11,100 bases of DNA, taken from positions 1-11,100 of the forward strand of contig DASWRT010000520.1 of NCBI GenBank assembly GCA_036403035.1. The letters run 5' to 3'. Source of the DNA: DASWRT01 sp036403035 (lineage in GTDB: Bacteria > Pseudomonadota > Alphaproteobacteria > ATCC43930 > CGMCC-115725). Of this stretch, positions 5,537 through 11,100 are shown in pieces. The position numbers and the translations under genes are program-made. The notes below the pieces were generated by a model. It worked only from the letters and a program-made list of their open reading frames with translations. It was not told where the DNA came from and did not search any database. Every line of letters begins with the position of its first letter. Position 1 is the stretch's first letter.

Positions 5537-5781
5537 CGCAAGCTCCTATTCCGACACGGGTGGGGCGGCCACCCGGCATTGCAAGACATCCAGTTGCTCA
5601 CCCAGCCAACAAGCGGCGGCGCGATGGCGTTCCGGCACACGCAAGAGGCGAAATGGGCCGGCGGCACTCGCGATTGGCGTTCAGCCGATCACCGCGCGCC
5701 AAGGCTCCGGGCCGACGGAAGCCAGTCGCCGACCAGCCCGCCAACACCTGAATCCGTGCGGAAAATATTCCGGAAAAAGCG

Positions 5782-5952
5782 CTACCGCGCCCTCGCCGCA
5801 GTCCTCGCGGCCATCCGCTCCTCGGCCAGGGCCTTCTCCTCGAAGTCCTTGGCGAGCGCGAGCGCCAGCCGGCGCTCGATGTCCGTCGATGCCGTCTGCG
5901 CGTTGCGGCGACACTCTTCCGCCTTGCAACGATAGGTCTGCATATCGGACAT
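5782..5952 (-). CDS. Tiny alphaproteobacterial protein B (Y-R-x-K-A-x-x-C motif)
   Basis: A 56-residue protein beginning M-S-D-M-Q-T-Y-R-C-K-A-E-E-C-R-R-N-A and continuing into one long charged helix ending in an Ala/Arg-rich tail. GAGGT lies 5-7 bases before the ATG at 5952, which decides the start; the upstream in-frame start at 6018 adds 22 basic residues with no site. The motif Y-R-x-K-A-x-x-C and the later D-F-E-E-K-A parallel F-R-R-K-A-x-x-C and E-Y-E-A-A-A of the product at 3795-4019. Two cysteines (Cys9, Cys14) five residues apart might respond to redox or metal, but this is speculation. It lies 245 bases upstream of receiver 2 on the same strand and diverges from the GH88 gene. No known function. 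Confidence 0.7.
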   Translation of the reverse strand: MSDMQTYRCKAEECRRNAQTASTDIERRLALALAKDFEEKALAEERMAARTAARAR

Positions 5953-6195
5953 CGGAGACCTCACTAACCGGCGAGAACGCTGCCGCTTGAGGAATCGTGA
6001 TTGGAAACCGTTAAACATTTCTTTACTTCGCGGCGGAACGCATCACGCCCGTTGCGGCTTGGACGCGGAAGCAGAAGGTTACGGCTTCCCGCCGTATTCC
6101 GCCGCCTTGGCGGCATCCGGCCGCACCGGCGCCGCGCATCCGGCTGCTGTACGGCGCGGCCGGCGCGCAGCCGGCTGAACGGAGCGCCAGCCCGA
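5953..6195. promoter_or_regulatory. Divergent intergenic region between tiny protein B and the GH88 gene
   Basis: These 243 bases should carry the promoters of both divergent genes. The left part has an AT-rich core (about 5996-6030, including TTAAACATTTCTTTA); the right part is very GC-rich and has a tight hairpin GCCGCC-TT-GGCGGC at 6101-6114. The plus frame of the GH88 gene is open back to 6001, but the Arg-rich translation there is not protein-like and would bury the signal peptide. Confidence 0.4.
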
Positions 6196-7470
6196 ATGCG
6201 GATGATGCGTATTGCGGCGACAGTGATGGTGGTGGCGTGGGTATGGGCGGCAGCAGCGCTGCCGGCCACTGCGGCCGTCGATAACGCCGGCCGCGGCAGT
6301 CTCGCTGCACTGCTCGACCGCGACATCGCCGTCGCGGCGCGGAAGCTCGGACGCACGGCGGCGCTGCCGGAGAGCGCGGGTCTCTACCCGCGATCGACCG
6401 CGGTCGCCGAGGACGGGCACGAGGTCTGGACGAGCGGACGGACGGGGATCGGGGATTGGACGGCTGGCTTCTTCCCCGGCGCGCTGTGGCTCGCTGCCGA
6501 GGCGACCGGCGATCGGGCGTTGCGCACCGCCGCAGCGCACTGGACGGCGCCGCTCGCCCGGCGCGCGGACGATGCGCGAGGACATGACGTCGGCTTCGTG
6601 ATCGGCGCCAGCTTCGGCAACGCGTGGCGAGCGGGCGACGCAAGCGAGGAGGAGCGGGCTGCCGCGGCTGCCGTACTGCGTCGCGCGGCCACCTCGCTCG
6701 CGTCGCGGTACGACCCGGCGGTGGGAGCGATCCGCTCCTGGGATTTCGGGCCGTGGCGGTTCCCGGTGGTCGTTGATTCGATGATGAACCTGGAACTGCT
6801 GTTCCACGCCGCGCGCCTGCCCGGCGGCGACCCGGCATGGCGGCAGGAGGCGATCCGGCACGCCCGCACCGTGCTGGCACACCACATGCGGCCGGACGGC
6901 AGTTTCGCCCACCTCGTCGATTTCGACCCGGCGACCGGCCGGGCGTTGGCGGTGCAGACGGTGCAGGGCTACGCGGACGGCTCGACCTGGGCGCGCGGGC
7001 AGGCTTGGGCGCTCTACGGCTTCACTGTCGCCTACCGCGAAACCGGAATCGACATGTTCCGCTCGGCCGCTGAAGCGGCGGCCGACCTGTTCCTCGCCCG
7101 ATTGCCGGGCGACGGCGTGCCGCCCTGGGATTTCGACGCGCCGGATGCCGCCGCGGAAGGGTTGCGAGGCAAGGACTCGTCGGCGGGAGCGATCGCGGCA
7201 TCGGGCCTCGCCGAACTCGCACGATATGCGACCGCCGCGGGGCAGCGAGACCGCTATCGCCAAGCGGCGGCGGCGCTCGTCGGCGCGCTCAGCACCCCGG
7301 CCTACTTCGCCGTCACCGACGCGGACACGCCGGCACTCCTGCGCCATGGCACCGGCGACCGGCCGCACGGCAAGGAGATCGACGTCTCGCTGATCTACGG
7401 CGACTACTACTTTGTCGAGGCGCTGGTACGGCTACGGGCGCTGATGCCGGAAGGAGGCGGGCAGCGCTGA
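6196..7470 (+). CDS. Exported glycoside hydrolase family 88 (unsaturated glucuronyl hydrolase)
   Basis: A 424-residue enzyme expected to remove delta-4,5-unsaturated uronic acid from the non-reducing end of oligosaccharides made by polysaccharide lyases. Family landmarks in order: D-W-T-A-G-F-F-P-G-A-L-W-L-A; H-D-V-G-F with Asp131; V-V-V-D-S-M-M-N-L-E-L-L-F with Asp194; W-A-R-G-Q-A-W-A-L-Y-G-F; K-D-S-S-A-G-A-I-A-A-S-G-L; and I-D-V-S-L-I-Y-G-D-Y-Y-F-x-E-A-L at the end. Asp131 and Asp194 match the two catalytic-region aspartates of the (alpha/alpha)6-barrel family. Residues 1-28 are a Sec signal peptide ending A-T-A-A, so the enzyme acts in the periplasm or outside. I chose the ATG at 6196 because it starts the signal; GGAG at 6181 is a distant ribosome binding site, and ATGs at 6202 and 6205 are alternatives. 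No lyase or sugar transporter is adjacent. It converges on the transporter gene. Confidence 0.92.
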   Translation: MRMMRIAATVMVVAWVWAAAALPATAAVDNAGRGSLAALLDRDIAVAARKLGRTAALPESAGLYPRSTAVAEDGHEVWTSGRTGIGDWTAGFFPGALWLAAEATGDRALRTAAAHWTAPLARRADDARGHDVGFVIGASFGNAWRAGDASEEERAAAAAVLRRAATSLASRYDPAVGAIRSWDFGPWRFPVVVDSMMNLELLFHAARLPGGDPAWRQEAIRHARTVLAHHMRPDGSFAHLVDFDPATGRALAVQTVQGYADGSTWARGQAWALYGFTVAYRETGIDMFRSAAEAAADLFLARLPGDGVPPWDFDAPDAAAEGLRGKDSSAGAIAASGLAELARYATAAGQRDRYRQAAAALVGALSTPAYFAVTDADTPALLRHGTGDRPHGKEIDVSLIYGDYYFVEALVRLRALMPEGGGQR

Positions 7471-7497
7471 CGCCGCCGCTCCGCCGCTTTCGCGCCG

Positions 7498-8463
7498 TCA
7501 ACGGCCGCCGCCGCCGCGGCTCCGGACCGGCGGCATCAAAGGGTGAGCGGGAAAACCGGCAACCTCGATGAAGACTCGCCGGACGACCGGGAAGCGGTTC
7601 CGGATCTCCGCCTCCAGTTCGACGACAGCCGCTTCCATCTCCTCGCCGGAGAGCCCGTCGCGCAACTCGACGCCGAGATTCAGCAACACGTCCTCGGGGC
7701 CGAAATGCGTCGTCAGCACCTCGACGACGCGGTGGACGCGGCGGTTCGCAAGGGCGATCTCGACAATGCCGTCGATGACCGCCGGATCGGCGCTCTCGCC
7801 GAGCAGCAGCCCCTTGCACTCCTGGGCGAGGAAGATCGCGACCGCTGCGAGCACGATCCCGATCAGGATCGAGGCGGACGCGTCGAAGGCCGGGTTGCCC
7901 GTCCATTGAGCCAAGCCGACCCCGGCAAAGGCGATCGCGAGTCCGACGAGCGCCGCGGTGTCCTCCAGGAGCGCGACGAAAACAGCCGGATCCTTGCTGC
8001 GGCGCAAAGCCGAATACCAGCGCCGTTCGCCCCGCGCGCGATTGAACTCGCGGGCGCCGACATAGAACGAGCCGCCCTCGAACAGCGCCGAGACGCCGAG
8101 CACGACGTAGTTGACGAGCGGGTCCGTTTCACCGGCGCCGGTGCGGCCGGCGGCCAGTCCGCGAACACCCTCGTAGACCGACCAGCCGGCGCCGAGCCCG
8201 AAGATCAGCACCGCGACGACGAAGCCCCAGAAATAGATCTCGCGCCCGAAGCCATACGGATGCGACAGCGTCGCCGGCCGCGATGCGCGGCGCATGCCGT
8301 AGAGCAGCAGCACCTCGTTGCAGGTATCGACCAGCGAGTGGGCGGCCTCGCTCAGCATCGCGGAACTGCCGGTGAACAGGCCGGCGGCGAGTTTCGTCGC
8401 GGCGATCAGCGCGTTGCCGATCAGCGCCGCAATGACGACCTTCCTGCCGCTGCCTTCCGCCAT
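7498..8463 (-). CDS. Cation diffusion facilitator (CDF) family transporter
   Basis: A 321-residue inner-membrane cation/proton antiporter, probably exporting Zn2+ or a similar divalent metal. The first two thirds hold about six hydrophobic segments (roughly residues 9-31, 36-56, 78-100, 117-137, 161-182, 190-212). The segment 2 motif S-E-A-A-H-S-L-V-D supplies His42 and Asp46. Segment 5 reads F-V-A-L-L-E-D-T-A-A-L, so the usual His of H-x-x-x-D is replaced by Ala164 while Glu167 and Asp168 are present. The C-terminal cytoplasmic domain (about 220-305) matches the CDF dimerisation domain, followed by a Pro/Arg/Gly tail. Length and the H-P-Y-G-F-G-R-E segment fit a ZnT9-like branch. The start at 8463 has a GGGG-rich upstream stretch. 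The metal cannot be decided from sequence. Its stop is 27 bases from that of the convergent GH88 gene. Confidence 0.9.
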   Translation of the reverse strand: MAEGSGRKVVIAALIGNALIAATKLAAGLFTGSSAMLSEAAHSLVDTCNEVLLLYGMRRASRPATLSHPYGFGREIYFWGFVVAVLIFGLGAGWSVYEGVRGLAAGRTGAGETDPLVNYVVLGVSALFEGGSFYVGAREFNRARGERRWYSALRRSKDPAVFVALLEDTAALVGLAIAFAGVGLAQWTGNPAFDASASILIGIVLAAVAIFLAQECKGLLLGESADPAVIDGIVEIALANRRVHRVVEVLTTHFGPEDVLLNLGVELRDGLSGEEMEAAVVELEAEIRNRFPVVRRVFIEVAGFPAHPLMPPVRSRGGGGR

Positions 8464-8484
8464 CGGCGCCCGCCCGCCCCTCTG

Positions 8485-8658
8485 TCACCGGTAGACGCAG
8501 GATTGCAACGCCTTCATTTCCGCCGGGCATGATCGGGCCGCAGCTTCGCGACAGGCCTCGATCGGCGCAGAAAGCCGAGCATGAGCCGCCGGCAGCGGAA
8601 ACGGGGCCGGCAGCGAGGAAGGAAGTCGGCAACAGGCGTCGGCGGCAATGAGAGACAT
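8485..8658 (-). CDS. Possible small Cys-containing protein, weak
   Basis: A 57-residue frame from the ATG at 8658 with a hydrophobic Ala/Pro/Leu N-terminal half that might be a poor export signal, then P-I-E-A-C-R-E-A-A-A-R-S-C-P-A-E-M-K-A-L-Q-S-C. The regular cysteine spacing (C-x7-C-x9-C) near the end resembles small secreted Cys-motif proteins. Against it: third-position composition is mixed, there is no convincing Shine-Dalgarno sequence, and the start is uncertain. It lies 21 bases upstream of the transporter gene on the same strand. It could be spurious. Confidence 0.25.
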   Translation of the reverse strand: MSLIAADACCRLPSSLPAPFPLPAAHARLSAPIEACREAAARSCPAEMKALQSCVYR

Positions 8659-8753
8659 CACCGGTCCAACGCGCTGCCGTCGCGAAAGGCTCCGGTCTTG
8701 CGGAAATGTAAGCGGAGCCAAAAAGGCGATGGATCGGAGTTATTATTGCCGGC

Positions 8754-8957
8754 TCAGTGAACCTGCTCGTCGTCTTTGCGCTTCAGGCGCAGCAGTTCGA
8801 CGGTCGCCTGGGCAACGCGCGTCCAGTCGAGCCGGCGCTCGGCATCGAGCTCACCGGTGATGCGCACGGCTTCCCGCTGCGCCACCGACTTTGCGGCTTC
8901 GCCGTGCTTCTCGACCAGCCAAGCCGCGATTGTCCAAACTGCGCGTTCGTCTTTCAT
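8754..8957 (-). CDS. Small alphaproteobacterial protein of unknown function, 67 residues
   Basis: The product begins M-K-D-E-R-A-V-W-T-I-A-A-W-L-V-E-K-H-G-E-A-A and continues as two predicted helices with a later D-W-T-R-V-A-Q-A-T-V-E-L-L. The pattern W-x-x-A-x-x-(aliphatic)-x-x-x-H-G-x-x-A then W-x-x-(I/V)-x-x-A-x-x-x-L resembles small proteins common in Alphaproteobacteria and annotated as domains of unknown function (DUF6961-like, from memory). The ATG at 8957 starts the conserved part; a GTG at 8993 would add 12 residues without a better ribosome binding site. It follows fcl on the same strand after a 278-base gap, too far to assume an operon. It is a different family from tiny proteins A and B. 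Confidence 0.6.
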   Translation of the reverse strand: MKDERAVWTIAAWLVEKHGEAAKSVAQREAVRITGELDAERRLDWTRVAQATVELLRLKRKDDEQVH

Positions 8958-9235
8958 CGCGCCGAGAACGGGCGACGAGGCAAGAGGTTCCACTGGAGGT
9001 TGGAGATGCGGTCAAGAGCGTCGAACAGCACCGGTGTGCTCGGATGAAGCCGGTCAGTGCCTCCCGGCATCCGACACGGAGCAGGCGAGCAGCCTGGCGA
9101 CGGCACTCCCGATGTCCAGCCAGACGAGATATTCGTTGAAGCGGTCGCACTGGAGGGCGCTGCGAGCCGAGACTTGCAGCATCGTCGTCCATGGGCACGC
9201 CGCAGGTGGAGAGCGGAGTGCGGCGCCGTCCGTCT
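8958..9235. other. Spacer downstream of fcl, no firm gene
   Basis: A 42-residue minus-strand frame (9182-9054, starting M-L-Q-V-S-A-R-S-A-L-Q-C) has G/C-rich third positions and a protein-like middle (F-N-E-Y-L-V-W-L-D-I-G). It lacks a clear ribosome binding site, so I leave it as unproven. No T-tract terminator is visible after fcl. Confidence 0.3.
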
Positions 9236-10228
9236 TCAGGACACTTCGGCGTCCGTCCGGAACCCACGGAGGCCGATGCCTGCGCCGCCCTCCCCATTCT
9301 TGAGGAACCAGTCGTAGGTCTGCCGGATGCCGTCCTGGAGGTCGATGCGGTGGCGCCAGCCCAGCGCGTGCAGCCGCGAGACGTCGAGCAGCTTGCGCGG
9401 CGTGCCGTCCGGCTTCGACGGGTCGAGCTCGAAGCGACCCTCCCAGCCGACCACCGCCGCCACCTGCTGCGCCAGCTCCAGGATCGACACGTCCTCGCCC
9501 GTCCCGACATTCACCCAGCCCGCGGCCGAGTAGCGCGTCATCAGGAATACGCACGCGTCCGCGAGGTCGTCGACGTGCAGGAACTCGCGCCGCGGCCGGC
9601 CGCTGCCCCACACCGGAACCGACGCCGACCCGGCCTGCTTCGCCTCGTGCACCTTGCGCAGCAGCGCCGGCAGCACGTGGCTGCCCGCGAGGTCGAAATT
9701 GTCGCCCGGCCCGTACAGGTTGGTCGGCATCGCCGAGATGAAGTCGCAGCCGTGCTGCCGGCGGTACGCCTGACACAGCTTCAGCCCGGCGATCTTCGCC
9801 ACCGCGTACCACTCGTTGGTCGGCTCCAGGGGACCGGTCAGCAGCGCCTCTTCCGGGATCGGCTGCGGCGCCAGCTTCGGGTAGATGCACGACGAGCCGA
9901 GGAACAGCAGCTTGGCGACGCCGCCGCGCCGCGCCGCCTCGATCACGTTCGTCTGGATCGCCAGGTTGTCGTGCAGGAAGTCGGCCGGGTAGCTGTCGTT
10001 GGCGAGGATGCCGCCGACCTTGGCGGCCGCGAGGAACACCGCCTCCGGCTTCTCGGCCTGCATCCACGCCTCGACCTCGGCCTGCCGGCGCAGGTCGAGC
10101 ACGCCGCGCCCGGCGGTCAGGACCACGCACCCCTCCGACGCCAGCCGGCGGCAGAGCGCCGCGCCGACCATGCCACGGTGGCCGGCGACGAACACTCGCC
10201 GGCCGCGCAGTTCGAACAGTGCGGTCAT
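9236..10228 (-). CDS. fcl: GDP-L-fucose synthase (GDP-4-keto-6-deoxymannose epimerase/reductase)
   Basis: A 330-residue cytoplasmic short-chain dehydrogenase that epimerises GDP-4-keto-6-deoxy-D-mannose at C3 and C5 and reduces it with NADPH to GDP-L-fucose. The Rossmann motif G-H-R-G-M-V-G is at residues 16-22. The active-site residues all match the E. coli enzyme at an offset of +5: Ser112 and Cys114 in G-S-S-C-I-Y-P, Tyr141 and Lys145 in Y-A-V-A-K, and His184 in G-S-H-V-L-P. N-E-W-Y-A-V-A-K-I-A-G and P-T-N-L-Y-G-P-G-D-N-F are further family signatures. AGGGGGG lies about eight bases before the ATG at 10228. After the usual ending Y-D-W-F-L-K-N there are some 19 extra residues, rich in Gly. 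It lies 23 bases after gmd and is surely co-transcribed with it. Confidence 0.96.
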   Translation of the reverse strand: MTALFELRGRRVFVAGHRGMVGAALCRRLASEGCVVLTAGRGVLDLRRQAEVEAWMQAEKPEAVFLAAAKVGGILANDSYPADFLHDNLAIQTNVIEAARRGGVAKLLFLGSSCIYPKLAPQPIPEEALLTGPLEPTNEWYAVAKIAGLKLCQAYRRQHGCDFISAMPTNLYGPGDNFDLAGSHVLPALLRKVHEAKQAGSASVPVWGSGRPRREFLHVDDLADACVFLMTRYSAAGWVNVGTGEDVSILELAQQVAAVVGWEGRFELDPSKPDGTPRKLLDVSRLHALGWRHRIDLQDGIRQTYDWFLKNGEGGAGIGLRGFRTDAEVS

Positions 10229-10251
10229 CGCTGCGCCCCCCTGCCCGCCGC

Positions 10252-11100
10252 CTAGTCGGTGGTCCCGTAGCGGAGCGGCGCCTCGGCGACGAGGCGCAGG
10301 TCGGCGTCCATCATCTCCTTGACGAGTTGCTCGAAGCCGACCTTGTGCGTCCAGCCGAGCTTGGTGCGCGCCTTGGTCGGATCGCCGAGCAGCAGCTCCA
10401 CCTCGGTCGGACGGAAATAGCGCGGGTCGATCCGCACCAGCACCCGGCCCGTCCGCTCGTCCACGCCGACCTCCTCGATGTCCTGGCCGCGCCAGCCGAG
10501 GCGGATGCCGACCACCGCGAACGCCTTCTCGAGGAACTCGCGCACCGTGTGCGTCTCGCCGGTCGCCAGCACGTAGTCGTCCGGCACCTCCTGCTGCAGC
10601 ATCAGCCACATGCCCTCGACATAGTCGCGCGCATGGCCCCAGTCGCGCTTGGCGTCGAGGTTGCCCAGATACAGCGCCTCCTGCTTCTTCAGCGCGATCG
10701 CCGCCACCGCCCGCGTGATCTTGCGCGTCACGAAGGTCTCGCCGCGCAGCGGGCTCTCGTGGTTGAACAGGATGCCGTTCGAGGCGTGCAGGCCGTACGC
10801 CTCGCGGTAGTTCACGGTGATCCAGTAGGCGTAGAGCTTGGCCGCGGCATACGGGCTGCGCGGATAGAACGGCGTCGTCTCGCGCTGCGGCGTCTCCTGC
10901 ACCTTGCCGTACAGCTCCGAAGTCGAGGCCTGATAGAAGCGCGCCGTCTTCTCCAGCTTGAGGATGCGGATCGCCTCGAGCAGCCGCAGCGTGCCGATGG
11001 CGTCGGCGTTGGCGGTGTATTCCGGGGTCTCGAAGCTGACCTTGACGTGGCTCTGCGCCGCCAGGTTGTAGATCTCGTCCGGCTGGATCTCCTGCACCAG
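10252..11100 (-). CDS. gmd: GDP-mannose 4,6-dehydratase, partial (N-terminus beyond the right edge)
   Basis: About 282 C-terminal residues of the NADP-dependent enzyme that converts GDP-D-mannose to GDP-4-keto-6-deoxy-D-mannose, the substrate of the adjacent fcl product. Visible landmarks: E-I-Y-N-L-A-A-Q-S-H-V; the catalytic Thr and Glu in S-T-S-E-L-Y-G; Y-P-R-S-P-Y-A-A-A-K with the catalytic Tyr 24 residues after the Thr, as in E. coli GMD, and its Lys; N-H-E-S-P-L-R-G-E-T-F-V-T-R-K; and R-D-W-G-H-A-R-D-Y-V-E-G-M-W. The frame is open at the window edge; the missing portion, about 75 residues, would hold the G-x-x-G-x-x-G cofactor motif. The gene stops at TAG (10252-10254), 23 bases before fcl. 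The pair implies fucose or a related 6-deoxyhexose in exopolysaccharide or LPS. Confidence 0.97.
   Translation of the reverse strand: MVQEIQPDEIYNLAAQSHVKVSFETPEYTANADAIGTLRLLEAIRILKLEKTARFYQASTSELYGKVQETPQRETTPFYPRSPYAAAKLYAYWITVNYREAYGLHASNGILFNHESPLRGETFVTRKITRAVAAIALKKQEALYLGNLDAKRDWGHARDYVEGMWLMLQQEVPDDYVLATGETHTVREFLEKAFAVVGIRLGWRGQDIEEVGVDERTGRVLVRIDPRYFRPTEVELLLGDPTKARTKLGWTHKVGFEQLVKEMMDADLRLVAEAPLRYGTTD

Noticed and set aside
6001..6195. Possible N-terminal extension of the GH88 protein back to 6001
   Set aside because: The translation is Arg-rich and would place 65 residues before a textbook signal peptide; it is open by GC bias.
6079..7368. 429-residue minus-strand open frame opposite the GH88 gene
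   Set aside because: The plus strand carries all GH88 signatures and a signal peptide; the opposite frame is an Arg-rich shadow.
7543..8532. 329-residue plus-strand open frame opposite the CDF transporter
   Set aside because: It shows no motif and is rich in Asp/Arg/Gln, mirroring the hydrophobic codons of the transporter on the other strand.
9191..10255. 354-residue plus-strand open frame opposite fcl
   Set aside because: The minus strand encodes GDP-fucose synthase with every catalytic residue; the plus frame has no recognisable motif and is Arg/His/Gln-biased as expected for an antisense frame.
1..11100. General EcfG-type stress promoters (GGAAC-N16/17-CGTT) near the orphan receivers
   Set aside because: I looked at the GGAAC occurrences I could find near gene starts, including the one on the minus strand upstream of receiver 1; none has a CGTT-like box at the right spacing.

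Overview
The window is GC-rich, densely coding DNA with strong G/C preference at third codon positions. It reads as a chromosomal segment of an alphaproteobacterium. The support is two standalone CheY-like receivers ending in the Pro-Lys-Pro-Trp motif common in that class, two tiny proteins of the 'F/Y-R-x-K-A-x-x-C' type often seen beside such regulators, and high-GC coding throughout. That placement is inferred from gene content. I see no rRNA, tRNA, CRISPR array, insertion sequence or phage gene.

Layout. Positions 1-2130 form an envelope and export block. It holds the N-terminus of a putative Tat-exported protein running off the left edge, a divergent secreted trypsin-like (S1) serine protease with an intact triad, and a convergent outer-membrane-type lipoprotein. 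Next is a 410-base gene-free interval with a candidate promoter and several hairpins, then a small hypothetical protein and a SAM hydroxide adenosyltransferase (DUF62) whose residues Asp68, Arg75 and His127 fall at the numbering described for the archaeal enzyme.

Positions 3795-5952 are the least ordinary part. On the minus strand the order is tiny protein B, receiver 2, a 605-base gene-free spacer rich in inverted repeats, receiver 1, tiny protein A. The two receivers are paralogues of each other and the two tiny proteins share a motif, so this looks like a duplicated regulatory module.

Positions 6196-8957 hold an exported GH88-type unsaturated glucuronyl hydrolase, a convergent cation diffusion facilitator transporter, one weak small ORF and one convincing 67-residue alphaproteobacterial protein. 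Positions 9236-11100 hold gmd (cut by the right edge) and fcl, which convert GDP-mannose to GDP-L-fucose. They form a minus-strand operon that probably marks the edge of a surface polysaccharide locus lying to the right.

Most genes match known families. The parts without a ready explanation are the receiver/tiny-protein module with its dyad-rich spacer, the hairpin interval at 2237-2410, and the unidentified Tat protein at the left edge.
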